The translations under genes and the position numbers were made by a program. The notes under the pieces were generated by a model. The model was not told where the DNA came from. It made no database searches and was given only the letters and a program-made list of their open reading frames with translations. A DNA stretch of 33,909 nucleotides from Clostridium sp. DSM 8431. GTDB taxonomy: Bacteria > Bacillota > Clostridia > Clostridiales > Clostridiaceae. How positions within the stretch are numbered: position 1 is the stretch's first letter; each line of letters starts with the position of its first letter. Below, in pieces: positions 25,266 to 33,244 of the stretch. The DNA is taken from assembly GCF_900116755.1 (NCBI RefSeq), contig NZ_FPBY01000015.1:1-33909 (forward strand). The letters are read 5' to 3'.

Positions 25266-26174
25266 TTACTCTCCATAAATAAATTCATGTAAAGCAGTAA
25301 GGTTCTTTTCCTTATCCCAGTTTAAGTGATATACACCACTTGTAAAATCTGTAGCTGTTCCGTCTATAGGAAGTCTAAATTGTTCTATATCATTATTTCC
25401 TACGCCAACAAGATAATTACCTAGTTCTAAAGCTTCCATTGTTGATAAATTAGTTTCAACATTAGAAGATAACTTAGCTATAAGATCTGGATATTCTGAA
25501 ACTGGTCTAGCCTTTATCTTATTTAGAATATCAAACATTATTTCTCTTTGTCTTTCTGTTCTTTGATAATCGCTATCTATACGTCTTATTCTTGCATAAG
25601 CAGCTGTTTGTTCACCAGTAAGCTTAACTTTTCCTGCTGTTTTTACGCCCTCATAACCAAGCTTATAATTAATTTCTTTTCTTTCTGCTTCTGTTATATC
25701 TACTTCATAACCTCCTAATGAATCAACAATGTTCATAAATCCATTAAAATCAACCTTTGCATATTTTGTTATATCAAGATTGAAAATTTCATTTATTGTG
25801 GATATTGATAGAGGTACTCCTCCATAATGATATGCATAGTTTATTTTATTAGCTTTTCCTTCTCCAAAATTCACATACATATCTCTCATTAATGAGGTTA
25901 ATTTTGCATTTTTATTATTTTCATCTATTGATAAAACCATAATTGCATCTGATGCATTTTCATCTTTATCTACACCTAAAAGAAGTATGTTAGTTATCTT
26001 TTTCTCCTTACTCTTTTGTGCAGTTTCTTGTGATACATTTAACTCTTCTTCATTCATGTTTAAATCTACTACTTCTGTCTTGTTAATCTTTTTATATGCA
26101 GCAAAGCCTGCTATACCAATAATCGAAAGTACTATTAATATGGCCACTAATACTCTCACCATTATTTTTTTCAT
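25266..26174 (-). CDS. LCP (LytR-CpsA-Psr) family wall-polymer ligase
   Basis: A 302-residue membrane-anchored protein that should transfer lipid-linked glycopolymers onto peptidoglycan outside the cell. Residues 1-27 are a cytoplasmic basic start and a single membrane helix; 28-58 a charged linker; the LCP domain starts about 59: ITNILLLGVDKDENASDAIM, LTSLMRDMYVN (Arg97, Asp98), NKINYAYHYGG, and YARIRRIDSDYQRTERQRE with the Arg cluster 195-210 that binds the polyprenyl pyrophosphate in known members. It stands alone with its own promoter and terminator. With a rhamnose-type glycan cluster next door, attachment of that glycan to the wall is the most likely job, but teichoic acid is possible. 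Confidence 0.93.
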   Translation of the reverse strand: MKKIMVRVLVAILIVLSIIGIAGFAAYKKINKTEVVDLNMNEEELNVSQETAQKSKEKKITNILLLGVDKDENASDAIMVLSIDENNKNAKLTSLMRDMYVNFGEGKANKINYAYHYGGVPLSISTINEIFNLDITKYAKVDFNGFMNIVDSLGGYEVDITEAERKEINYKLGYEGVKTAGKVKLTGEQTAAYARIRRIDSDYQRTERQREIMFDILNKIKARPVSEYPDLIAKLSSNVETNLSTMEALELGNYLVGVGNNDIEQFRLPIDGTATDFTSGVYHLNWDKEKNLTALHEFIYGE

Positions 26175-26198
26175 TATTTCAACACCGCCTTCCCATAT

Positions 26199-26228
26199 AT
26201 TCTACTATATTCGCATTATTTATTTCAA
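26199..26228 (-). promoter_or_regulatory. Candidate promoter of the LCP gene
   Basis: On the minus strand, TTGAAA (26223-26228) is 18 bases from TAGAAT (26199-26204), about 25 bases upstream of the start codon. Confidence 0.5.
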
Positions 26229-26284
26229 TAAGTAAAAAAATACTTGTTTCTCCCTCTAGTTTACTTAATTTATCACAAAGAAAA

Positions 26285-26317
26285 CTCGAAGGATATTAAC
26301 ATAATTTTTCCTTCGAG
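26285..26317 (-). terminator. Terminator of the dockerin/cohesin operon
   Basis: A 9-bp stem containing CTCGAAGGA (26285-26293 with 26309-26317), with a 15-base loop, is followed on the minus strand by TTTTCTTT. It sits 26 bases past the cohesin gene stop at 26343 and upstream of the LCP promoter. Confidence 0.7.
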
Positions 26318-26342
26318 CTTAATAGAACAAGGAATATCATAC

Positions 26343-27254
26343 CTATCCTTGTGATTTTAATTTTTTCTCAGCCAATTTTGATAATAAAATTATTCCTCCT
26401 GCTACGGCTATTATAGCTACCAAAATTAAAGCCTTATTAGAATCTTTTGAGATTGGAACATCTTCTTTATCTTCATCACTACTATTTTCATCGGCTGGTT
26501 CCTTGTCTTTACTAGAAGGCTCTTCATCTTTTGACTCTGAAGCCTCATTACTTGAGTTATCTTTTGAAGTTTCTTGAGCTTCAGGAGAAGTAACATTTTC
26601 AAGATTAGCCTCTTCTTCTAAGTTAACTTTTTCTTTTTTATTATCAGTAGCAGTCTGTACAAGTTCTGCTTTACTTTCTCCTGTTTCTTTTCCTGAGGAA
26701 TCTTTAACCTCAGTTACTTTATATACATTGTCATCACCATCATCAATGTAAAAATTATCTTTTACCATGTTGTCCCTATCTCTTCTAACAAGTTCAAACT
26801 TTATATTATCCGTATTTATGTTTATCTTTCCATCAGTTTTAGCTTTTCCCTTAATAGTCACAAAATCATGATTACCGTTTAAGCCTTTCTCATCCCCTAA
26901 GAAAGTAAAACAATATCTTGCTATATTTCCATTCTTATTAGTTTCATTATAAGATTCATAAATTGAAGCTGAACTTATATCTTTTGAGGCCTCTATAGAA
27001 TCCACTTGCAAAATATTAGGATCATATGTGTATTTAAAAGATGCTGCATATAAATTTTGTGTATTGTTAAGTTTAAGCTTTATAATAACATCATCGCCAG
27101 CCTTAAAATTACCATCATTTTCACTTTCAAAATTAACATCTACTAAAATATCATTAGTCTCATAAGCATATGCTTTCTCCCCACTAATTTTAAACCCAAC
27201 AATTGCTACAGAAAAGGCCATAACCATTGTTACTAATTTTAAAATTTTTTTCAT
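26343..27254 (-). CDS. Membrane-tethered cohesin-domain protein
   Basis: A 303-residue exported protein. Signal peptide 1-30 (cut after AYA). Residues about 35-160 have the cohesin pattern: an initial strand with GDDVIIKLKLNN, then LYAASFKYTYDPNILQVDSIEAS, GNIARYCFTFLG, a FVTIKGKAK strand and a final strand. Residues about 183-270 are a Ser/Glu/Lys/Asp-rich spacer. One membrane helix (274-292) and a basic tail (KLAEKKLKSQG) follow; no LPxTG-like sorting motif is present. It should hold dockerin proteins at the cell surface. It is the last gene of an operon with two dockerin enzymes (19 and 29 bases between genes), which makes those enzymes its obvious partners. Binding itself is inferred. Confidence 0.85.
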   Translation of the reverse strand: MKKILKLVTMVMAFSVAIVGFKISGEKAYAYETNDILVDVNFESENDGNFKAGDDVIIKLKLNNTQNLYAASFKYTYDPNILQVDSIEASKDISSASIYESYNETNKNGNIARYCFTFLGDEKGLNGNHDFVTIKGKAKTDGKININTDNIKFELVRRDRDNMVKDNFYIDDGDDNVYKVTEVKDSSGKETGESKAELVQTATDNKKEKVNLEEEANLENVTSPEAQETSKDNSSNEASESKDEEPSSKDKEPADENSSDEDKEDVPISKDSNKALILVAIIAVAGGIILLSKLAEKKLKSQG

Positions 27255-27273
27255 TAAAAACCCCTCTTCTAAT

Positions 27274-29250
27274 TTATAACCTTGAAGATATCATAACTAA
27301 GTCATATATATCTACTATTCCATCATCATTAGTATCATACATATAATTTAGATTTTTTCCAGAATTATTATAATAAAAAGCTGCCATAGACAAATCTTCT
27401 GCATCTATATCTCCGTCTTTATCTAAATCAACTTTATCTTTATTTGTTTTTCCATCATTAATCTTTTCAATAGAAGTAGCATTAATATATCCTTTTCTAT
27501 TCCAATTATAAGAACCATCATTTTTGCTTTCATCATCTAGTGCCATATCAAGAGCAATTTCATTATACTTATCTCCATCTACATCTAAACTATCATTACA
27601 TAACATCAAACCTATAGACCCTACAAATTCGCCACTTCTAGAAATAAACTCATTATTAACATGACATTTAACATTTCCATTTACATCTTTAATATCATCT
27701 TCTTTATTATATTTAAAAAGCTGATAATAGTCATAATCCTTAGCTTCTGAGAATTTCTTATTGCTAAGATAATTTTCTATTTTACATGCGTTATTTGCAG
27801 CTTTATCTGCCCAGTATGGATCTGCTGCATATTTTACATTAGCTCCATAACCCTTATTCCCCAAGAAATTTCCATAAAAAACATAATTATTATAATTAGC
27901 ATAGCACCTTGAAATATAATCTTTGCAGAAAGTTTCAATACAATCTTCTACAGAATCAAAGGAACTAGCATTTTCAGTAGTATCATAATCTATGGCATTT
28001 AGACCAAATAAATTATTCTTAGTTAATGCTAAATCTGATGTACCTCCTCTAGATTCATTAATAGCAATTGATAAAGTTAAAAGAGCATTAACACCATACT
28101 TATTTTGATTTTCAATTAATATTTCACCAATTCCCTTAAGCTTACTATTACTATAATCGCAAGAAGGACTTGTCATAGCACTTATATAATAATCTATATA
28201 TTTGTTTAATTCTTCAGCAGTATAGTTTGTCCTACTTCTAAAAGGAAGATATAAATAATAATTATAATATGGGGTAGAATTAACTGCATTATTAAAGTTA
28301 CCAGCTTTTAAGTCATCAGTCAGTATAGCTAAGGTTTTAGATATTCCTCTTTCTTCAGTACTATAAAAATATTGACCATCATAACTTAAATACTTAATTC
28401 CCTTTTTTAGTCCACTAGGAGGATTACCAATTTTTTTTGCTTCATCTGTATTTATATCTACTTCAGTAGCATCCATCTTACTTGAAATATAATGATAAAA
28501 TAATCCATCCTCTCCTACACAATAAAAACTTGGATTAGTCACCTGATTAATAGGCTCAATTCTAACATCTGAACTATGCTTTTTATTTTCATTTCCAGCA
28601 CATCTATCTTTATCTCTATTCATCCAACCCTTATAGCCATTAATATATACTAAAGCTTCAGTTTTAGTAGAATCTAATAAGGGCATTTCACTACAATAAT
28701 CTTGATTAATAATTCTATCTAGATTGTTTAGTTCCTTATCACTAAACATATTACATACATCATAATCAGGGTCCGCTTCTCCATCTTTATATTCCTTAAT
28801 ACATCTAGCTATCCCCTCAGTTGTATAAGCTAGGCTTTTTTTTTTAGTATCAATAACAACAGGAACCACCAAAGTATCAGCAGTCATTGATGTAATCTTA
28901 GCATTTTCTTCATTAGCTTTATTTACAGCATCCTCATAATTATCTGATGATGCTACATAAGTATAATCACCATCTTCATAAGCAAGAGCTACTTCATAAT
29001 TTGAATTAGTCTTAGGTATAAGTAATTCCTCAGTCTTATCACTAATACTATCTTCTTCAGTTTCACTAGAAACTTCAAATAAATTTAATTCATCCTCAGT
29101 GTCTTCTGCACTATTAGCCATAACTATTTGTTTTTCATACTTTTCACCAAGCTTTGCTCCTGTACTTTCAACTGCATATACATTAACTAATTCATTAGGA
29201 AAAAATAAAGCAGCTAAAAGCAAAAAAGAAGCTACTCTCTTTCTTATCAT
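27274..29250 (-). CDS. Secreted glucosaminidase with C-terminal dockerin (Cys-rich paralogue)
   Basis: A 658-residue exported enzyme. Signal peptide about 1-26; an acidic linker to about 80; a family-specific N-terminal region about 85-300; a glucosaminidase (GH73-like) domain about 365-495 with AINESRGGTSD carrying the likely catalytic Glu399, KNNLFGLNA and ADPYWADKAA; an SH3-like region about 505-600 (WNRKGYINATSIEKIND); and a dockerin 606-658 with two calcium loops (DLDKDGDIDAED and DTNDDGIVDIYD). It probably cleaves glycan strands of peptidoglycan. It has 12 cysteines, while its neighbour paralogue has 2. It lies 29 bases after that paralogue and 19 before the cohesin gene. ATG at 29250 follows a GGGGTG-type ribosome site. 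Confidence 0.88.
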   Translation of the reverse strand: MIRKRVASFLLLAALFFPNELVNVYAVESTGAKLGEKYEKQIVMANSAEDTEDELNLFEVSSETEEDSISDKTEELLIPKTNSNYEVALAYEDGDYTYVASSDNYEDAVNKANEENAKITSMTADTLVVPVVIDTKKKSLAYTTEGIARCIKEYKDGEADPDYDVCNMFSDKELNNLDRIINQDYCSEMPLLDSTKTEALVYINGYKGWMNRDKDRCAGNENKKHSSDVRIEPINQVTNPSFYCVGEDGLFYHYISSKMDATEVDINTDEAKKIGNPPSGLKKGIKYLSYDGQYFYSTEERGISKTLAILTDDLKAGNFNNAVNSTPYYNYYLYLPFRSRTNYTAEELNKYIDYYISAMTSPSCDYSNSKLKGIGEILIENQNKYGVNALLTLSIAINESRGGTSDLALTKNNLFGLNAIDYDTTENASSFDSVEDCIETFCKDYISRCYANYNNYVFYGNFLGNKGYGANVKYAADPYWADKAANNACKIENYLSNKKFSEAKDYDYYQLFKYNKEDDIKDVNGNVKCHVNNEFISRSGEFVGSIGLMLCNDSLDVDGDKYNEIALDMALDDESKNDGSYNWNRKGYINATSIEKINDGKTNKDKVDLDKDGDIDAEDLSMAAFYYNNSGKNLNYMYDTNDDGIVDIYDLVMISSRL

Positions 29251-29279
29251 TTTTATTACACCCCGTATTTAATAAAATC

Positions 29280-31214
29280 CTAAATTTTAGTACTTATTTT
29301 AACAAGATCATATATATCTACAATTCCATCTTTATTAATATCTATTCTACTATTAAATCCTGAAGTCTTATTATAATTTTTAGCCACATTGGTTAAATCT
29401 AAGGTATCAATTTTTGTATCCATATTTACATCTTCATTATCAAAGTAATTTTTTCCTTGGTTAATAAGCTTAACGCTGTTTATAGGTATATAACCCTTAG
29501 AACTCCAATTATAATCTCCAGTTGATAAAGGAGTTTCCTTATCAATTGCATAATATAATTGTCCATTCATATTTTTAACTGGCATCTTTTCAAAAGCACT
29601 CACTGCTCCTATATGACTTCCTCTTGTTGTAACATAATTATAAACATCATATATAAGACTGCCATTTTCATTCAAAACAGATGATGTTGAAGTATTAAGA
29701 AGAAGTTGATAGTAATCATTATCCTTCAAGTCATTCACATTGCTTCCTGACAATTCATAATCAAGCTGAAAAGCATAATTTACTGCTTTCTCTGCCCAGT
29801 AAGGGTCTGAAGCATAATAAACATTAGCACCAAACTTTTTATTTCCTAAAAATCCTCCATAATCTCTCCAGTCACCTGGATTAGCATAACCTTTAGAAAT
29901 CCATCCTTTAGCAAAATCATTAATACATGCTTCTGGTGAACTAAAATATGAAGCATTTTGATTAGTATTATCATCAGTTGCATTAAGACCAAATAAATTA
30001 TTTCTATCTTTTGCATAATTAGAAGTTCCCCATGCAGATTCATTAATAGCTACTCCTAAAGCTAAGGCAGCATTAACTCCATACTTGTTTTGAGCATTAA
30101 TAAAATATTGTCCTGTACCTATAAGTTTACTGCCATAAGGTGCATTATTATTAATGAATCTATCTAAATCACTTGCCGAATAGCTTGTCCTACTTCTAAA
30201 AGGAAGATAGCTATAGTAGTTATAATATGGATTACCATTATTAATAGCTCTATTATGAGTTTCATCTTGAAGATCTCTCATTATATTTTTTAAAGCCTCA
30301 AACTCCTTACTAGGAGTTCCCTCATAAAAGTAGTTTCCATCATAGCTTAAATACTTTTTTCCTTCTTTTAAATAAGAAGGTGCTTTTCCAATAGTAAGTC
30401 TAGAATTTCTACTTGGGTCTCCATCTAAACTTGTTGATATATAATGTACTAAAACTCCATTAGAAACTGTATAATAACAAGGATTAGTAACTTGAGTTAC
30501 AGGCCATATACGAATATCTCTATTAGGGTTTGAATAACCTCCAGTTGTTCTATTTATATCTGTATTCATCCAGCCTTCATATCCTGCTACTAATACCTTT
30601 ACTTCTGAATTATTTTGCTGAATAATAGGAAGCTCACTTAAATAAGCATCATGAATATAGGTATAGCTAGTATTCATACTTGAAGTTGTATAAACATTAG
30701 ATGTAGATTCTCTCATTACACCATCTTTGTAATTCTTCCAAACACGTGCTACTGATTCTGTAGCATAAACAACCTGACCTTCATTATTAATAACTGCTGG
30801 AACAACTGTCTGTTTAGCCATAAGAACATCTTTAGAATTCTTTTCTAAATTTGCCATAGTAACAGCTTCTTCATAGTCATTTGTACTATCTACAAATTCA
30901 TAAGTTCCATCTTCATAAGATAGAGCAACTTCAAATTCATCAGAAGTCTTAGGAACAATTTTTTCATAAATTTCTTTTTCCTTATTGCTTGCCATAATTG
31001 CATTAATATCATTTTCATTAAGGTGTTTTCCATTATCCTTAATACTTTCTTCCTGTATTTCATCTATACTTGCATAACTTTTAACTGGTTCATACACTTG
31101 AACTTTTTCATACTTTTCTTTTGTTCTATTAGCTAACGTTAAAGCTTGTGCTTTTAACGAATAAGATGAACTTATAAAAATAGCAGTAGTCAAAAGTGCT
31201 AAAATCTTTTTCAT
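29280..31214 (-). CDS. Secreted glucosaminidase with C-terminal dockerin
   Basis: A 644-residue paralogue of the next gene in the operon, alignable along its whole length, so the pair arose by tandem duplication. Signal peptide about 1-24 (KAQA); linker to about 90; N-terminal region 90-300; glucosaminidase domain about 360-485 with AINESAWGTSNY (Glu392), RNNLFGLNATDD and ASDPYWAEKAVNYA; SH3-like region about 500-585 ending WSSKGYIPINSVKLIN; dockerin 592-644 with calcium ligands Asp595, Asn597, Asp599, Asp603, Asp606 and Asp625, Asn627, Asp629, Asp633, Asp636. First gene of the operon, with GGGAGTG upstream of ATG. A peptidoglycan-cleaving role is by family; its docking partner is probably the cohesin encoded two genes on. 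Confidence 0.88.
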   Translation of the reverse strand: MKKILALLTTAIFISSSYSLKAQALTLANRTKEKYEKVQVYEPVKSYASIDEIQEESIKDNGKHLNENDINAIMASNKEKEIYEKIVPKTSDEFEVALSYEDGTYEFVDSTNDYEEAVTMANLEKNSKDVLMAKQTVVPAVINNEGQVVYATESVARVWKNYKDGVMRESTSNVYTTSSMNTSYTYIHDAYLSELPIIQQNNSEVKVLVAGYEGWMNTDINRTTGGYSNPNRDIRIWPVTQVTNPCYYTVSNGVLVHYISTSLDGDPSRNSRLTIGKAPSYLKEGKKYLSYDGNYFYEGTPSKEFEALKNIMRDLQDETHNRAINNGNPYYNYYSYLPFRSRTSYSASDLDRFINNNAPYGSKLIGTGQYFINAQNKYGVNAALALGVAINESAWGTSNYAKDRNNLFGLNATDDNTNQNASYFSSPEACINDFAKGWISKGYANPGDWRDYGGFLGNKKFGANVYYASDPYWAEKAVNYAFQLDYELSGSNVNDLKDNDYYQLLLNTSTSSVLNENGSLIYDVYNYVTTRGSHIGAVSAFEKMPVKNMNGQLYYAIDKETPLSTGDYNWSSKGYIPINSVKLINQGKNYFDNEDVNMDTKIDTLDLTNVAKNYNKTSGFNSRIDINKDGIVDIYDLVKISTKI

Positions 31215-31246
31215 AAACTTTCACTCCCTTTTTATCCCTCACTTCA

Positions 31247-31275
31247 AATCTACCACAAAAATAGATTAATTCCAA
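31247..31275 (-). promoter_or_regulatory. Candidate promoter of the dockerin/cohesin operon
   Basis: On the minus strand, TTGGAA (31270-31275) lies 17 bases from TAGATT (31247-31252), about 33 bases before the start at 31214. Both boxes match consensus at 4 of 6 positions. Confidence 0.4.
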
Positions 31276-31291
31276 TATATAGATAAAGATT

Positions 31292-31324
31292 CACTAATTA
31301 AGTTATTATGTTACTTAATTAGTG
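31292..31324. other. 12-bp perfect inverted repeat upstream of the dockerin operon
   Basis: CACTAATTAAGT (31292-31303) pairs with ACTTAATTAGTG (31313-31324) around a 9-base loop. It starts 17 bases upstream of the candidate -35 box. On the plus strand it is followed by six T, as in a terminator, yet no plus-strand gene precedes it. It could be an operator, or a terminator blocking antisense transcription. Confidence 0.5.
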
Positions 31325-31538
31325 CATTTTTTATCATCTAATTTATAGTTTTATCTATATTTCATAGTTACTATTTTTCATCATAAGATCATAAACTTTT
31401 TTAATATATTTTGTAAATCCCTTCCAATTTACTTTTTGATTCAAATTATCCCAAAATAATATCTATACAAAAATACTATTGATATGTTTATCATAAAAAT
31501 TTAAATCCATATAAAATCACTTTAAGTAAAATATAAAA
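31325..31538. other. AT-rich spacer without a recognised gene
   Basis: This is the remaining part of the 360-base gap between the transglutaminase-like gene and the glucosaminidase operon. I see no start codon with a ribosome site and no further strong hairpin in it. It follows the inverted repeat at 31292-31324 and precedes the terminator at 31539. Confidence 0.6.
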
Positions 31539-31565
31539 ATGCCAACTGACTAAATCAGCTGGCAT
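31539..31565 (-). terminator. Intrinsic terminator of the transglutaminase-dockerin gene
   Basis: An 11-bp stem (31539-31549 with 31555-31565) has one G-U pair when read on the minus strand, where it is an A-C mismatch on the plus strand; the loop is 5 bases and a T run follows on the minus strand. It begins 9 bases past the stop codon at 31575. Confidence 0.88.
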
Positions 31566-31574
31566 AAACATTAC

Positions 31575-32978
31575 TTATAAATTTGCACTTATCTTCACAA
31601 TATCATAAATATCTATTATCCCATCACTATTAAAATCCCAAGCTGCTATATACCCTGATTCCCCTACTTTTTTATTATATTTTGATGAAATATTAGCTAC
31701 ATCTACTGTATTTAAAACACCATCTCTATTAGTATCATATCTCATTAAAGTATCTATAGTTGTAGCACTTACAGTTGTAGTACTTTGTGAAGCTGTATAT
31801 TGAACAACTATATTAAAGTTTTTCTTATATATCTTTTTAATATTTCCAACTGTTTGAAATAAAGTCTCTTCTGCTTTTGTTGATAAATTATAACTAATAA
31901 GAGCATTGTAATTCTTTTTATCAGTGGAATTATAAACCTGCTTAACATAATATAAATTATTATTAAGCCCTATAATCTCAAGATTATTATTAAAAGTAAA
32001 ATTAGACCTTACATTAGTTTTGTTTTTACCTTCAAGAGTCATTTCATACAAAGCCTTTGCCCCTGAATCATAGTAATATAATTTATCATTTGATCTTGTC
32101 AGCTTACTATAACTTCTTAAAAAGCTAAAAACAGTACTTGTTGAAACTGGATAATTTCCTGTAACCCAAGTATGATTTCCATTTATCATTTCTTGCGAAT
32201 TTCTATTAAAATAGCTATATCTACTTACATAGGTTTCAGGAACTGGATCATCCCAAGTAATATCTAAATAATAATAATATCCATTCATCTTAATATAGTT
32301 CCATGCATGATTCATTGAATCACTTGTAATAATACCTGCATCAATTCCACACTCATTAAATAATAATTTAGCTGCCTTTGAATATCCATCACATACTGCT
32401 TTTCCTGTAATGAGAACTGCATAAGAAGTATGAGCAGAAGTTGGTAAATTTCCTGAAGTATCATAAGTGCAGTTTTCTAGTAAATAATCATGAATAATAT
32501 ATTCTTTCTCTAAGTTTCCAGAAGCATTATATAAATAATTATTCTTTATTTCATTAACTTTTGCTGTAAGTGATGCCTTCATAGAATTAATTACTGAAGA
32601 ACTATAAAGATAGGATACTTTTAAATAGTATCTAGTTATATTTCCTGTACTTTTACTTGTATAATAAGTGCAGCTTATAGTTAAGTCTGGATAAAAAAGT
32701 TCTGGATATTCATATAAAGTGTCAAAGTAAAGATTCATTCCTATCTTTGAAGTAGTTATATAAGACACATAACTTGTCAAGTCAATTTGTGTTTGTAAAT
32801 TTATAAGAGCCTCTCTAATTGCATTCATTATAGTCATTTTCTGTGAAGGTATAGTTGTATTAATTCCAAAAATCTGTGTCTCACTATCAGTTTCCTTTTT
32901 ATATTCTTCCTCATTCATAGAATCCTCTATAGGAGTCTCTAAATTTTCTATATTTATATTTTCTTCAAACCCATCCAT
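31575..32978 (-). CDS. Transglutaminase-like protein with C-terminal dockerin, no signal peptide seen
   Basis: A 467-residue protein. Residues 1-46 are acidic (MDGFEENINIENLETPIED) and not hydrophobic. A transglutaminase-like (papain-fold) domain lies about 155-245: GKAVCDGYSKAAKLLFNECG with Cys196, NHAWNYIKMNG with His224 and YYYLDITWDDP with Asp239 give the catalytic triad. Residues about 285-395 carry beta repeats (KLYYYDSGAKALYEM, NLYYVKQVYN). The dockerin is 413-467 with loops DTNRDGVLNTVD and DFNSDGIIDIYD. Such domains in bacteria may be proteases, amidases or cross-linking enzymes. ATG at 32978 has GGAGGATG nine bases upstream, and no frame upstream encodes a hydrophobic leader. It is a single-gene unit, divergent from the cohesin gene to the right. 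Confidence 0.85.
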   Translation of the reverse strand: MDGFEENINIENLETPIEDSMNEEEYKKETDSETQIFGINTTIPSQKMTIMNAIREALINLQTQIDLTSYVSYITTSKIGMNLYFDTLYEYPELFYPDLTISCTYYTSKSTGNITRYYLKVSYLYSSSVINSMKASLTAKVNEIKNNYLYNASGNLEKEYIIHDYLLENCTYDTSGNLPTSAHTSYAVLITGKAVCDGYSKAAKLLFNECGIDAGIITSDSMNHAWNYIKMNGYYYYLDITWDDPVPETYVSRYSYFNRNSQEMINGNHTWVTGNYPVSTSTVFSFLRSYSKLTRSNDKLYYYDSGAKALYEMTLEGKNKTNVRSNFTFNNNLEIIGLNNNLYYVKQVYNSTDKKNYNALISYNLSTKAEETLFQTVGNIKKIYKKNFNIVVQYTASQSTTTVSATTIDTLMRYDTNRDGVLNTVDVANISSKYNKKVGESGYIAAWDFNSDGIIDIYDIVKISANL

Positions 32979-33072
32979 TATAAAACATCCTCCAATAAAT
33001 CTTAAGATTACGAAAATCTCTATTTATAATATGAAAGTTATGTTGAGGATGACTCTTGAAATGGTGGCTATT

Positions 33073-33101
33073 TATCTAACTATATTTTAAGTTTATGTTA
33101 A
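33073..33101 (-). promoter_or_regulatory. Candidate promoter of the transglutaminase-dockerin gene
   Basis: On the minus strand, TTAACA (33096-33101) and TAGATA (33073-33078) are 17 bases apart. The leader to the start at 32978 would be about 88 bases. Confidence 0.35.
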
Positions 33102-33121
33102 CAGAAAACCTAAAGACAACT

Positions 33122-33151
33122 TTTACTTAATCAGATAATATTATGTATTAT
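33122..33151 (+). promoter_or_regulatory. Candidate promoter of the right-edge cohesin gene
   Basis: TTTACT (33122-33127) and TATTAT (33146-33151) are 18 bases apart, about 93 bases before the start codon. The spacer region is almost pure A/T, so other -10 boxes are possible. Confidence 0.35.
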
Positions 33152-33244
33152 AAAACTTCTTTTAATATATTACATTTTTATATATAATTGTAAGCGAATT
33201 ATATGTTTATATACAACTTTTTTTATTAACAAGGGGGAATTTAT

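Noticed and set aside
27274-31214. CRISPR or short-repeat array in the repetitive-looking dockerin region
   Set aside because: Similarity here comes from two paralogous coding genes and conserved dockerin loops; there are no regularly spaced identical short repeats.
33031-33090. Short plus-strand ORF of 19 codons beginning MKVMLRMTLEM
   Set aside because: No ribosome binding site, inside a divergent promoter region, and no sign of coding beyond a chance open frame.
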